Source: JAFEDN01 sp963795715
Lineage (GTDB): Bacteria > Pseudomonadota > Gammaproteobacteria > Coxiellales > Coxiellaceae
Direction of reading: 5' to 3'
NCBI GenBank assembly: GCA_963795715.1
Contig: CAWCIY010000004.1
Span: 310,001 to 374,000 of the forward strand
DNA length: 64,000 nucleotides
Part shown: positions 26,508 through 35,261 of the stretch, one piece after another
How positions within the stretch are numbered: position 1 is the stretch's first letter
How the letters are laid out: each line of letters begins with the position of its first letter
Notes under the pieces: generated by a model
The model's database searches: none
What the model saw: only the letters and a program-made list of their open reading frames with translations
Told to the model about the DNA's origin: nothing
Position numbers and translations under genes: made by a program

Positions 26508-26536
26508 TTGACAAATAAACCCAATTAAGGTACTTT
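26508..26536 (+). promoter_or_regulatory. Sigma-70 type promoter for the XRE/ImmA pair
   Basis: TTGACA at 26508-26513, spacer of 17, TACTTT at 26531-26536. Perfect -35, weaker -10. It lies 34 bases before the start of the regulator gene and divergent to abiEi. Confidence 0.6.
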
Positions 26537-26569
26537 TTTTTTCAAGATTATAAAGTGGAGGCTTTACTT

Positions 26570-26938
26570 ATGCTCACTCCGTTTGGAAAACAGTTGAGAA
26601 AACATAGAATTGATCGAAGCGCAAAGTTAAAAGATTTAGCTGACTTTTTGAAAGTCACCTCATCCTATCTTTCAGCGCTGGAAATGGGAAGAAAGAATGT
26701 TCCTTCTTCACTACTTACACGCGTCTCAGAATACCTTAAATTATCTGAACATGATTCCAATGAATTAAAGCATTTGGCTGAAAAATCTAAAAAAATTAAT
26801 ACAGTAGATACGAGTGAACTAAACAGGAAAACCAGCCATATGGTTGGCGCGTTTGCACGTCATTTTGATGAACTAGAAACGCATGAAAAGGAAAAAATAA
26901 AAGAAATTTTAAATCGTTTCAATAAAGAAGTTGGATAA
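26570..26938 (+). CDS. XRE-family helix-turn-helix regulator
   Basis: 122 residues from ATG 26570. This start is preferred over GTG 26555 because GGAGG stands 8 bases before it and would lie inside the longer form. LTPFGKQLRKHRIDRSAKLK, DLADFLKVTSSYLSALEMGR is a Cro/CI-type DNA-binding domain. The C-terminal half is charged helix. The next gene is an ImmA-type peptidase 5 bases on, the standard pair in which the peptidase cleaves the repressor upon a signal (as for ImmR/ImmA). Probably controls itself and perhaps the adjoining element. Confidence 0.9.
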   Translation: MLTPFGKQLRKHRIDRSAKLKDLADFLKVTSSYLSALEMGRKNVPSSLLTRVSEYLKLSEHDSNELKHLAEKSKKINTVDTSELNRKTSHMVGAFARHFDELETHEKEKIKEILNRFNKEVG

Positions 26939-26943
26939 AAAAT

Positions 26944-27507
26944 ATGAATCACAAAGGTTATGAAGTGGCTCCATTAAAGCGTATGCAAATTCGTGCTTAC
27001 GCAGATAATTTAAGGAATACTCTTCAATTAAATGCTTCTTATTTCCCAATTATTGACGTATTAGAACTTGTATTTCCCAGGATTATTCCTAATTTTCTAC
27101 TTATAGTTGCCGCCGAAGCGGAAATAAGAAATAAACACGGAATAACTTATCCAGACAAGGATATTATCTATTTACGCCAAGACGTTTATGATGCCGCTTG
27201 CGCTGGAAAAGGCAGAGATCGATTCACAGTAGCTCATGAATTAGGACATTTGCTACTGCATAAAAATGTTTCCTTTAATCGTACCGAATCCCTCAGTAAA
27301 ATATCAGAGTATGCCCCAGCATATAAAGATAGTGAGTGGCAGGCCGATTGCTTCGCTGGTGAATTATTAATTCCAAGCTCTTATCTTAAAAATTATAATT
27401 CAATATCAAAAATTGCTTCCGAGTTTGGCGTGTCGGAAAGAGCAGCAAGAACACAGTGTCTGGCAAATAAACTTAAAGTATCTGAGACAGGCGAAGTAAA
27501 TTTTTAA
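26944..27507 (+). CDS. ImmA/IrrE-type zinc metallopeptidase
   Basis: 187 residues. The zinc motif HELGH is seen in RFTVAHELGHLLLHK (about residues 96-110), with a downstream acidic zinc ligand in DSEWQADCFAGELLIPSSYL (EWQADCFA corresponds to the family's E-x-x-A-N/D-x-F-A). C-terminal ISKIASEFGVSERAARTQC is a small helix-turn-helix common in this family. It presumably acts on the XRE repressor encoded just upstream. Confidence 0.93.
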   Translation: MNHKGYEVAPLKRMQIRAYADNLRNTLQLNASYFPIIDVLELVFPRIIPNFLLIVAAEAEIRNKHGITYPDKDIIYLRQDVYDAACAGKGRDRFTVAHELGHLLLHKNVSFNRTESLSKISEYAPAYKDSEWQADCFAGELLIPSSYLKNYNSISKIASEFGVSERAARTQCLANKLKVSETGEVNF

Positions 27508-27525
27508 TAGAAAGGAATTAAAATA

Positions 27526-27982
27526 ATGATATTCAGTTTTTATACTCTAAGGGCAAGAGTCATGCCTGCTATCTTAGCCGCCGCACCAATATTTATTTTC
27601 AATTATTTTTTTATAACCCAAGATTTAAAAAATTTTATTCATGAAATTTTAAAACTAAAGTTTATTTTTAATATTTCTGTACTAACTATCATATTATATT
27701 TCTTTTCAGAAGCATGTAGATTTATTGGAAAAAATTGGTTTGAACGCAGATATTTCTGTGGTGAAGAAAAAATGCCAACAACTAATTTTTTGCTCTATTA
27801 ATTATGATAAAAATTATAGTGAACAATATAAAAATAAAATTCGGGAAAAAATTTTCTCTGATTTCTCGATTCCTTTACCGTCAAAAGAACAAGAAATAAC
27901 TAACGGCCATAACGAGACACGTAAAAAAATTGTTGAAATAATGAATAGCATTTTATCAGTGATGCGTGTTAATTGCGCCTGA
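27526..27982 (+). pseudogene. Small two-helix membrane protein, frameshifted
   Basis: The N-terminal frame (27526-27801) has two transmembrane helices (VMPAILAAAPIFIFNYFFI and FNISVLTIILYFFSEA). It ends with EKMPTTNFLLY and stops; one base less after LL continues in the other frame as INYDKNYSEQYKNKIREKIF to 27982. The layout, two helices then a conserved MPTT..L and a helical cytoplasmic domain, is that of an uncharacterised family I remember only as hypothetical membrane proteins. It follows the XRE/ImmA pair with a good ribosome site (AGAAAGGA) and could be its third operon member. The C-terminus ends at GAAC, the IS91 target tetranucleotide, so it may be truncated too. Confidence 0.6.
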
Positions 27983-28304
27983 ACCGAGCCAGTCGATTGC
28001 GGTTAATTGAGCCACTTCATTTGCACCTTAACGGGCCAGCATTGCTGATAAAATCATTGAACGAAGGCGCGTAGAGCACAGGGCTATGGGGATTCTAAAG
28101 ATCAAGAGAGTGGGTGTACGCTAAAATTTGTAATAAATAATCTCAAAATTAACGACATTAATGGCAATATTTCATTTTTCATTTCAAACTCTTCATTGAG
28201 CAAGCTCAGTGTTTGATCAAAAAATTTATCGAGAGTATGGGAAGTTCTTCCCTTAAAAATAGAATAGATCATTTTACTGTTATTAACAAATACAGATATT
28301 CTTT

Positions 28305-29534
28305 TCATGAGGTATCAATACCTCGATTTTGATGATGTTGACTCAAAAGGGTTGAGATTAATTTCTTGTTTCCTATACGACAGTAAGGACAGAGATGAAT
28401 ATTAACGTGATAAACCCGTAATAAAAGTTCATCCGTTGTCTCTTCAATAATAATAGGTTCTTCCTTAACATTTAAGGCCATACGGCATTTTTTTAGTTTT
28501 TCGACTTTATAACGATTTGCTAAAAAGCCAATGTGTCTTATCCGAGTCAATTTGGAAGGTAAAACATGGAGTAAAAAACGACGTATAAATTCCTCCGCAT
28601 CCAATGCCATCACTTTTTTCTTATTTTTATCCGCATAATCACGCCATCGAAAACTAACCTGGTCATTTTCACAACGGATTAGGCGATGATTAGAAATGGC
28701 AATACGATGAGTATATTGACTCAAGTATTGAATAATTTGTTGAGGGCCGGCAAAAGGTTTTTTAGCATAAACCACCCAATTTTTTTTCCAGAGTATTTCT
28801 TTTAAATTGTTAAATTCAGTGGAAGAAACATATTGCTGACTGTCACCATGGAACTGTAACTGATTGTTGGCATAGTATTCCTGTAAACCTTTCAAATAAT
28901 TGGCTCGAAAATGTTTTGCCAAGGCTTTGACAGGAAATAAGTAATTGGATTTGGCTATTACCCAACGTGAATCTGGGGTTAACGCACCACCAGGTACAAT
29001 ACAATGCAAATGCGGATGTAACGATAAATTTTGTCCCCAGGTATGCAGTACCAGAGTAGCCTCGAGTTCACCACCCAGTCGTTTAGGATCTTGACCGAAG
29101 GCTAATAAAGTTTCGCTCACCGCTTTGAAAAGCAAATTATACAGTAGTGCTGGGTTGGACAGGACGAGTGGATTCAATTCATGGGGTAAAGTAAAAACCA
29201 CATGAAAATAAGGGACAGGCAATAACTCCGACTCGCGCTGCTTAACCCAGCGTAACTTTTTTACTGTCTGACATTTAGGGCAATGACGATTACGACAAGA
29301 GTTATAACTGATGTCAATGGCGCCGCAATGTTCACACTGTTCAACATGGCCACCTAAGACGGCTGTACGACAATGTCGTATAGCCTGAATTACTTTTTTT
29401 TGCTCATAGGAAACAGTATGATGACGTTGATAGCGATCACCATAACACTCAAAAATATCCGCCACTTCAAGCGCGGGTTTTTTGAGTGCGTTATCTTTGT
29501 CATTACCCCTCGGTACAGGGGCACAATGCATCAA
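28305..29534 (-). CDS. tnp: IS91-family rolling-circle transposase (Y2/HUH type)
   Basis: 409 residues, intact. N-terminal zinc-binding domain CEHCGAIDISYNSCRNRHCPKCQ (Cys at about 67-89), HUH motif HPHLHCIVPGG (about 173-183), and the catalytic-tyrosine region IQYLSQYTHRIAISNHRL (about 269-286). These proteins nick single-stranded DNA and cut one strand at oriIS. The start overlaps the integrase stop by four bases. The last 45 residues (ending CPYCRIGNKKL) hold another CxxC pair. Confidence 0.95.
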   Translation of the reverse strand: MMHCAPVPRGNDKDNALKKPALEVADIFECYGDRYQRHHTVSYEQKKVIQAIRHCRTAVLGGHVEQCEHCGAIDISYNSCRNRHCPKCQTVKKLRWVKQRESELLPVPYFHVVFTLPHELNPLVLSNPALLYNLLFKAVSETLLAFGQDPKRLGGELEATLVLHTWGQNLSLHPHLHCIVPGGALTPDSRWVIAKSNYLFPVKALAKHFRANYLKGLQEYYANNQLQFHGDSQQYVSSTEFNNLKEILWKKNWVVYAKKPFAGPQQIIQYLSQYTHRIAISNHRLIRCENDQVSFRWRDYADKNKKKVMALDAEEFIRRFLLHVLPSKLTRIRHIGFLANRYKVEKLKKCRMALNVKEEPIIIEETTDELLLRVYHVNIHLCPYCRIGNKKLISTLLSQHHQNRGIDTS

Positions 29535-30364
29535 TATAAACTATCTAATGGCGATGGAATATTGCTCACCCGTTGTTTAGATATGCGCGTATAACGCAAA
29601 GTACTACTGATGGAACTATGCCCCAAGAGTTGCTTGATATTCATAATATCTGTTCCATTCTCCAGCATGTGCGTTGCGCAACTGTGCCTTAGCGAATGTA
29701 TGGACACCTTTTTGCTAATATGAGCTTTTATTTTTGCTTTCTTGAAGGCATCTCCCGCCCCATCTCGAATCATGGGTTTTCGAGGGTCACACCCAGGAAA
29801 TAACCAATGAGAAGGTTTATAGCGTTTCCAATACTGCCGTAGTTCGGCCAATAAAATGGGAGATAAGGGCACATACCGATCTTTTTTTCCTTTGCTTTGC
29901 TTGATGCAAATCACATGGGCTTGACTGTCGATATCCTGAATCGTTAAGTGAACAATTTCACTGACTCTTAAACCTGCGCTATAGGCTAGCATGAAAATGG
30001 CATGATGCTTATGATTTTTGGTCACACTGAATAAGGTTTTAATTTCATCCCGGGTTAAAATATCAGGCAAGTGCTGTTCTTTCTTAGCGAAGGGAACATA
30101 AAAACTATCCTGATTTTTTTTAAGTATAATTTTATAAAAAAATCGGATAGCGCTGACGACCACATGACAGGAACTCCAGGATAATTTTTTTTCGTTGACA
30201 AGATACAGAATATAATTTTGCGCATCCTCATCAGTAATGTTTGCTGGCGAACGCTTGTAATAACCGGCCAATTGTTTTATAACAGTAACGTATGACTTCT
30301 GTGTATTTTCAGAAAAGTTCCGAAGTTGCATGGCATTAATCATGTCTTGACGTAGTTGACTCAT
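29531..30364 (-). CDS. Tyrosine recombinase of the IS91 element
   Basis: 277 residues. SAM-like N-terminal domain (MQLRNFSENTQKSYVTVIKQL) and catalytic domain with Arg in SAGLRVSEIVHL, Lys in KGKKDRYVP, HSLRHSCATHML, LGHSSISSTLRYTRI with the nucleophile Tyr. Ribosome site AAAGGAG before ATG 30364. Such integrases accompany IS91-type transposases and may resolve rolling-circle products; that role is inference. It is not a member of the neighbouring RIT trios, whose proteins are longer and differ in order. Confidence 0.92.
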   Translation of the reverse strand: MSQLRQDMINAMQLRNFSENTQKSYVTVIKQLAGYYKRSPANITDEDAQNYILYLVNEKKLSWSSCHVVVSAIRFFYKIILKKNQDSFYVPFAKKEQHLPDILTRDEIKTLFSVTKNHKHHAIFMLAYSAGLRVSEIVHLTIQDIDSQAHVICIKQSKGKKDRYVPLSPILLAELRQYWKRYKPSHWLFPGCDPRKPMIRDGAGDAFKKAKIKAHISKKVSIHSLRHSCATHMLENGTDIMNIKQLLGHSSISSTLRYTRISKQRVSNIPSPLDSLY

Positions 30365-30594
30365 AAAAATAACTCCTTTTAGTTTAGTTAAAAAAACGGA
30401 GTTACAATTATAAGTTGGGAGCTTAGGAACCTAATAAATGGGCTGGAAGTGCTCGGAAATCGACTCATTCGCTGCCGCGCTAGCGGCTTCGTTCAATATC
30501 GCTTATACGAAGCAGGATCTTATACAAAGTAAACGACTTAAGGCATTAAAATATAACGTTTTTAATTCTATTTACTTTGCATAATTTCTCAAGC

Positions 30595-31608
30595 CTACTT
30601 TAATTTAGACAACCAAGAAAGCAATGCATGATCTTTGCTCCAATCCGGAAGATTACTTTCAATTAAATCAGGATAAATATTTTCAACAGCTTTCCTTTTA
30701 GTTTCAGTATCGGCCTTGGCATATATTTCTGTCGTTTTTAAGTCAACATGTCCGAGAAAATCACGGATGTAGATGAGATTAACTCCCGCCTGTAATAAGT
30801 GCATCGCCTTGGAATGACGAAGCATATGAGCATGTACTTTTGCAGGTATTAGAGTTGATTTTTCTCGGGCAGATGCGACGTATTTTGTAATGATGTACGA
30901 TACTCCTTCTTTGGTTAGTTTCTGATGTTGATTATTAGTAAATAATGGATTTTCATTTTTCCAAGGTTTATCAAGATTATTTTCCAATAAATAACTTTTT
31001 AATAAAGAAGCTGTATTCTTTACCATAGGCACTCGTCTGATTTTATTTCCTTTACCAGTTAACATAATCACAGCCGGTTCTTGTAAGGTAATATTCCCAA
31101 TCTTAAGATCACATACTTCTTGTACACGTGCTCCAGAATCATATAAAACACTCATTAATGTTAAATCACGTCGACCTCTGGGCGTGTGTTTATCCGGCTG
31201 TTCTAATAATAATTTTACGGCTTCCGGAGTGAGATATTCTACTATTTTTTTCTGCGTTTTTTTAATAGGAATAGCGGTGATTTTTTGGAAATTAAATAGA
31301 CCAGCGGGTTCTTCTCTCTGTAAATATCTAAAAAAAGAGTGAATAGCAGCCAATCTTTGGTTTCGAGTAGATATACTACATTTTCTATCGGTTTCCAACC
31401 ATTGCAAAAAATCAATCAGGCATTGACTTGAAAGCGTATCAATAGTTATTTTCTCTACAGGAACTTTTTTAACTTCTCGACAGTAGCTAATCAATAGCTT
31501 AAATGTATCTCGATAAGAGCGAATGGTGTTTTTGCTAACATTTTTTTGCGTTGACAGATAAATAGAAAAAAAATCAGTTAGATATTTTGCAAAATCAGTA
31601 GGTTTCAT
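30595..31608 (-). CDS. ritC: Outer RIT element recombinase RitC
   Basis: 337-residue tyrosine recombinase, third gene of the outer recombinase-in-trio set. Catalytic residues: Arg in DSGARVQEVCDL, Lys/Arg in TGKGNKIRRVPM, HMLRHSKAMHLL, GHVDLKTTEIYAKAD with Tyr. The ATG overlaps the TGA of the outer ritB 3' piece (31605-31607), and AAGGAGA stands in front. Similar in size and order to inner ritC (31933-32928) but clearly diverged, so the two RITs are not recent duplicates. Confidence 0.9.
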   Translation of the reverse strand: MKPTDFAKYLTDFFSIYLSTQKNVSKNTIRSYRDTFKLLISYCREVKKVPVEKITIDTLSSQCLIDFLQWLETDRKCSISTRNQRLAAIHSFFRYLQREEPAGLFNFQKITAIPIKKTQKKIVEYLTPEAVKLLLEQPDKHTPRGRRDLTLMSVLYDSGARVQEVCDLKIGNITLQEPAVIMLTGKGNKIRRVPMVKNTASLLKSYLLENNLDKPWKNENPLFTNNQHQKLTKEGVSYIITKYVASAREKSTLIPAKVHAHMLRHSKAMHLLQAGVNLIYIRDFLGHVDLKTTEIYAKADTETKRKAVENIYPDLIESNLPDWSKDHALLSWLSKLK

Positions 31609-31820
31609 AAAACTTCTCCTTCCAGTGTGGGAATGACGCCAGGATATTGAGTTTCTATTTTCAATGTGATGTGAGGAAACACATCGCCGGTCAGACGTAA
31701 ATAATAGGCGGTTTCATTAAACGAATCGTGTCCCATATAGGTTTTTAGTACAGGAAGATAAACAGTGAGATCTTTTCCTTGTTCAGCCCATTTTTTTAAG
31801 CAATTTATCGCAAAAAGATG
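31605..31820 (-). pseudogene. ritB: Outer RIT recombinase RitB, 3' part
   Basis: Reads LFAINCLKKWAEQGKDLTVY, then LKTYMGHDSFNETAYYLRLT, to a TGA that overlaps the next gene. This is the C-terminal box of a RitB recombinase (His of GH and nucleophile Tyr). Its N-terminal part ends at HDFRH at 35262; joining gives HDFRHLFAINCLKKW in frame. The inner RIT lies between the two. Confidence 0.92.
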
Positions 31821-31932
31821 TCGGTTATGCCGCGCGCGGCATAATCGTCATTATGCCGATTCCATTATTATGTCGATCTGATAATATATACCCTTATTTT
31901 ATAGTGTTTTTTGTAATTCCAGATCGGCATAA

Positions 31933-32928
31933 TTAGAGCGATTTTAAAAACTCCATTAGCTTGTCATTTGGTTTATAACGTAGTGATTTTATATTTGGAT
32001 CTTTAGTTCTATTGAGAGCATTTTCTTTCATCTTGAGATCTGCTTTTATATAAATTTGAGTACTTTCAATAGATTCATGCCCAAGCCAAAGGGCTATAAT
32101 CATAGTATCCACACCAGCTTCGAGCAGTTGCATGGCTGCAGTATGGCGAAGTGAATGCGGAGAGATACGTTTTCTTTTTAAAGTGGTGCAATGATCACTG
32201 GCTAATCTAATGTATTTTTTTAATATATAGTCAATCCCATCTCTACTCAGTTTTCCTTTACGAGCGTTAGTAAATACTAAATTTTCGCTATTTGATTTAT
32301 TTTCATTAAGCCATGATTTCATAACCGAAGCTGTTTTCTTTGTAATAGGTGTTGTTCGTTCTTTACGACCTTTGCCGATACAATGCACATGAGAAGCTGA
32401 TCCAAAAATAATATTATCCCAACGTAGGCTAATCATTTCTGAAACACGAAATCCCGTCCTGATAGCCAGAAGCATGAGTGTGTAGTCACGTCGACCCAGC
32501 CAAGTTGTCCTGTCAGGCATAGCTAACAGTGCATCTATTTCATTAGAAGTTAGAAATTGAACTACTGGATAATCATGTTTTTTATGTGGAATTGCTAATA
32601 TTTGCTGTATTGAGTTGCTTCTCTCAGGATAAAGAAGGGCGGCATATCGGAAACAAGAGTGAATGGCCGCGAGTCTTTGATTTCTACTTCTAACGCTAAT
32701 ATTTCTGTTTTTCTCTAAATCTTTTAGGAATTCTTTTATTAGATCAACAGTAATATTTTCTATTTTAATTTTTGATGGCTCTTTTTTTAAATACTTTTTA
32801 GTAAATTTTAAAAATAAGCAAAATGTATCTCGATATGACGAAATCGTGTGCCCACTGGCTTGTCGCTGTGAGATCAAATAATCACTAAAAAATTTCTGAA
32901 GCAGAACTGAAAAATAATCTGTTTTCAT
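31933..32928 (-). CDS. ritC: Inner RIT recombinase RitC
   Basis: 331 residues. Catalytic motifs: RTGFRVSEMISL, GKGRKERTTPI, HSLRHTAAMQLL, LGHESIESTQIYIKAD. Starts 3 bases after the ritB stop and is the last gene of the trio. Its stop lies only one base from the inner terminal box (tcggcataa). Role of each protein in RIT movement is not known; the three are thought to work together. Confidence 0.92.
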   Translation of the reverse strand: MKTDYFSVLLQKFFSDYLISQRQASGHTISSYRDTFCLFLKFTKKYLKKEPSKIKIENITVDLIKEFLKDLEKNRNISVRSRNQRLAAIHSCFRYAALLYPERSNSIQQILAIPHKKHDYPVVQFLTSNEIDALLAMPDRTTWLGRRDYTLMLLAIRTGFRVSEMISLRWDNIIFGSASHVHCIGKGRKERTTPITKKTASVMKSWLNENKSNSENLVFTNARKGKLSRDGIDYILKKYIRLASDHCTTLKRKRISPHSLRHTAAMQLLEAGVDTMIIALWLGHESIESTQIYIKADLKMKENALNRTKDPNIKSLRYKPNDKLMEFLKSL

Positions 32929-32930
32929 CG

Positions 32931-33851
32931 TTATTCTCCTATATTTTTTTCAAGTCGAGTAGTTGCCTGGGCTAGTAACTCAGCAGTACCCGTCAAGTAC
33001 CAGTAGGTATCGGTTGGTTTTTTATGCCCTAGGTAACTGGAAAGCAACATGATTTTTTGGTTAACGTTAATTCCTTTACGGTACCAATTAAGAAGAGTTT
33101 TAACGGCAAATGTGTGACGAGCGTCATGGATGCGGGGTCCGTTGGAATCAAAGGGACCTCGCAGTCCTACTTGCTTGGATATTTGAATAAAAGCAAAGCG
33201 TGCACTCCACTCTGTTATTCGTGTTCCACGATCAGAAAGAAAAAACGCATTGATGTCATGTACAGGAAACTGATCACGAATCTTGCTGTATTTTTTCAAT
33301 TCTCGCATTGTGGTTGGATGTAATGGGAGGAGACGTGACTTATTACACTTTGAATTGCGGATAATGATCCAGTTATTCTTTGTATCAAGATCGTCACGAT
33401 TTAATGAAATCAGTTCATTAATTCTGCATCCCGTTACTGCTATTAATCCAAAGAAAGTATAGTAGGTATGGTGACGAAGTCCTTGTGATGATAGTGATTG
33501 ACAAGCTTTTAACAGTTGGCGAATTTCTTTCTCACTATAAATGTAAGGTCTTGAACGATTTGTCCGCTCTGATAAAAGGTACGGCGATGGAACTTCTGTG
33601 CGCGGATCCTCTGCTATCCGGTATTGAGCAAATAGCCTAATAATAGATAATCGCTGTGACCAGGTAGATCGCTTAACATTTTTGGGAAGTGTCGCCCATT
33701 CCAAAGCTAATGCTACAGTAATGTATTGGCAATCTTTTTTTTTCAAGTAGGTTATGAATTTTTTTAAATTTCTTTCTGTAGTGTTAAGCTGATAACCCAG
33801 TGATCTTCTCACCTTAATATATTCATGCAGTGAAGTTGTTAATGATTTCAT
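32931..33851 (-). CDS. ritB: Inner RIT recombinase RitB
   Basis: 306 residues, the shortest of the trio as usual. Motifs: VTGCRINELISL (Arg), NSKCNKSRLLPL (Lys), RIHDARHTFAV (His-x-x-Arg), YLGHKKPTDTYWYL (His, Tyr). Middle gene, 13 bases after ritA. Its outer counterpart, which this element has broken, has the same HD(A/F)RH box. Confidence 0.92.
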   Translation of the reverse strand: MKSLTTSLHEYIKVRRSLGYQLNTTERNLKKFITYLKKKDCQYITVALALEWATLPKNVKRSTWSQRLSIIRLFAQYRIAEDPRTEVPSPYLLSERTNRSRPYIYSEKEIRQLLKACQSLSSQGLRHHTYYTFFGLIAVTGCRINELISLNRDDLDTKNNWIIIRNSKCNKSRLLPLHPTTMRELKKYSKIRDQFPVHDINAFFLSDRGTRITEWSARFAFIQISKQVGLRGPFDSNGPRIHDARHTFAVKTLLNWYRKGINVNQKIMLLSSYLGHKKPTDTYWYLTGTAELLAQATTRLEKNIGE

Positions 33852-33864
33852 TGTTAACCTCCAT

Positions 33865-35106
33865 TTATTTGATTGGCCATGGTTTGGCTAGTTCTTTTAA
33901 AGAAACAACATCGATTTTGGTATAAATAGCAGTGGTATCAACGGAGCAATGCCCCAAGAGTTCTCCAATTTCAAAGAGAGTAGCTCCATTACTCAACGTT
34001 TCCATAGCCGCTGTGTATCGAAGAAGATGAGCACCCATTTGCCGAGGTTTTAGAGAAGCAGCAATCAGTGCTCTACGAACTATTGTGCTAATGCTGCTTG
34101 GATTACATAAACCTTTATAAGGAGGAAAATTACGGATAAATACGTGGCGATCTAAACATTTTGGACGAGCGTAATAAATATAAGAAGCAATTGCTTTTCC
34201 TACATCACTTGGAAGTGGAAGTACTCGACGTTTTCTACCCTTACCATTAATTTCTAATTCACTAAGATCCCAATTAATATTATCGAGTGTTAGATTGAGT
34301 ACTTCGGATGCTCTCAATCCTAAGCGCATCAGCAAGAGTAAAATAGCATAATTACGCTGTCCATTTGGGGTGCTACGATCACATGTTCTTAATAGTTTTT
34401 TAGTTTCTGATTTGACAAGAAATACAGGAAGATGCGCAGCTCGCCAACCGGGCATAGCTGGAATGCAATTTGCAAGTTCAGCACTGATCTTTCCAATCAT
34501 TACTAAATATCGAAGAAATGATCGGAGTTCGCTAACCATCACTTGGAGACTTTTCAGCGCGTGCCACTCTTTGAATTTTATGATATAGGTCAATATCATA
34601 TTTTGTGTAATTTTTTTTGGGATAAATTTATTTTTGCCAAACTGTTTATAAAGAAAATTATAAATATCTTTTTTATTTCTTATTATTGTTGAAGCACAGA
34701 GTCCTTTATCTTCATCCAAATATTTTGTATAGGCTTGTATGATCCTTTCGATAGATTCATTTTCAGGTATAACAGGAATTGATGGTGGTATAACTTTTTT
34801 TAAACGAATATAATCAATAAAATAGCCTAGAGTTTTTCTATGACCACATCGCAAAAATGTTGTTGATTGCCTTGCTCTAACCTTAACAAACCGATTTAAT
34901 TGATTTTCATTTAAATCAAAGAGGTCGATGTTATTTTTTCTTAACCATATACTTAGTTTTCTAATCACAGTTAAACGAGGCTGAAGTTGTTTTTTTGAAT
35001 ATCCTAATTCATGTAAATATAATGCGAAATCATCAATATATTTACCCAGTACACCTTGACGTAACTCTTGAATAGCGAGTTTGTCGTGATAAATTGCTTC
35101 TAGCAT
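33865..35106 (-). CDS. ritA: Inner RIT recombinase RitA
   Basis: 413 residues, first gene of the trio. Motifs: MRLGLRASEVLNL (Arg), GKGRKRRVLPL (Lys), MGAHLLRYTAAMETL (His-x-x-Arg, next residue Tyr instead of the usual His), LGHCSVDTTAIYTKID (His, Tyr). Ribosome site GGAGAA in front of ATG 35106. The 150-bp leader up to the terminal repeat carries a ttatgccga box that could let the recombinases control their own promoter. Confidence 0.92.
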   Translation of the reverse strand: MLEAIYHDKLAIQELRQGVLGKYIDDFALYLHELGYSKKQLQPRLTVIRKLSIWLRKNNIDLFDLNENQLNRFVKVRARQSTTFLRCGHRKTLGYFIDYIRLKKVIPPSIPVIPENESIERIIQAYTKYLDEDKGLCASTIIRNKKDIYNFLYKQFGKNKFIPKKITQNMILTYIIKFKEWHALKSLQVMVSELRSFLRYLVMIGKISAELANCIPAMPGWRAAHLPVFLVKSETKKLLRTCDRSTPNGQRNYAILLLLMRLGLRASEVLNLTLDNINWDLSELEINGKGRKRRVLPLPSDVGKAIASYIYYARPKCLDRHVFIRNFPPYKGLCNPSSISTIVRRALIAASLKPRQMGAHLLRYTAAMETLSNGATLFEIGELLGHCSVDTTAIYTKIDVVSLKELAKPWPIK

Positions 35107-35261
35107 ATCAATTCTCCATAAAAATAAATTTAATTATTTATATTACGGAGAAATACTTATTATGCCGAGTTGTTTAAGAAAAATTGCAAATATTCTTTTT
35201 AAATTACAATAAGTTACTCTAATATTTAAAAATATATCGGAATAATAAGGGAATCGGCATA

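Larger units (their letters stand above)
27985..30364 (-). mobile_element. IS91-family element with integrase plus transposase
   Basis: Contains a tyrosine recombinase gene and a Y2 transposase gene coupled by an ATGA overlap, the architecture of one IS91 subgroup. IS91 elements move by rolling circle from oriIS, downstream of the transposase, next to GAAC/CAAG-type tetranucleotides. GAAC is found at 27981-27984, suggesting the oriIS end starts at 27985. The opposite (terIS) end lies somewhere in 30365-30590 and I could not fix it; the coordinates given stop at the integrase start. Confidence 0.7.
31821..35261 (-). mobile_element. Inner recombinase-in-trio (RIT) element inserted in outer ritB
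   Basis: Three adjacent tyrosine recombinase genes, A-B-C, in one operon, the definition of RIT elements. Ends: ttatgccgattcc at 31851-31863 and its exact complement at 35250-35262, extendable imperfectly to about 30 bp. Each end has a second, inverted ttatgccga box about 70-95 bp further in (tcggcataa at 31924-31932; ttatgccga at 35160-35168), giving mirror-image ends likely to be recombinase sites. On the right a 20-bp palindrome (ttatgccgcgcgcggcataa, 31825-31844) lies between the repeat and the interrupted ritB. Confidence 0.9.

Noticed and set aside
28102..28308. 68-codon minus-strand frame after the IS91 transposase
   Set aside because: No ribosome site, no protein-like conservation; it lies in the expected oriIS-side non-coding end of the element.
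29531..30364. Host XerD
   Set aside because: Four-base overlap with an IS91 transposase and short length show it belongs to the element, not to chromosome dimer resolution.
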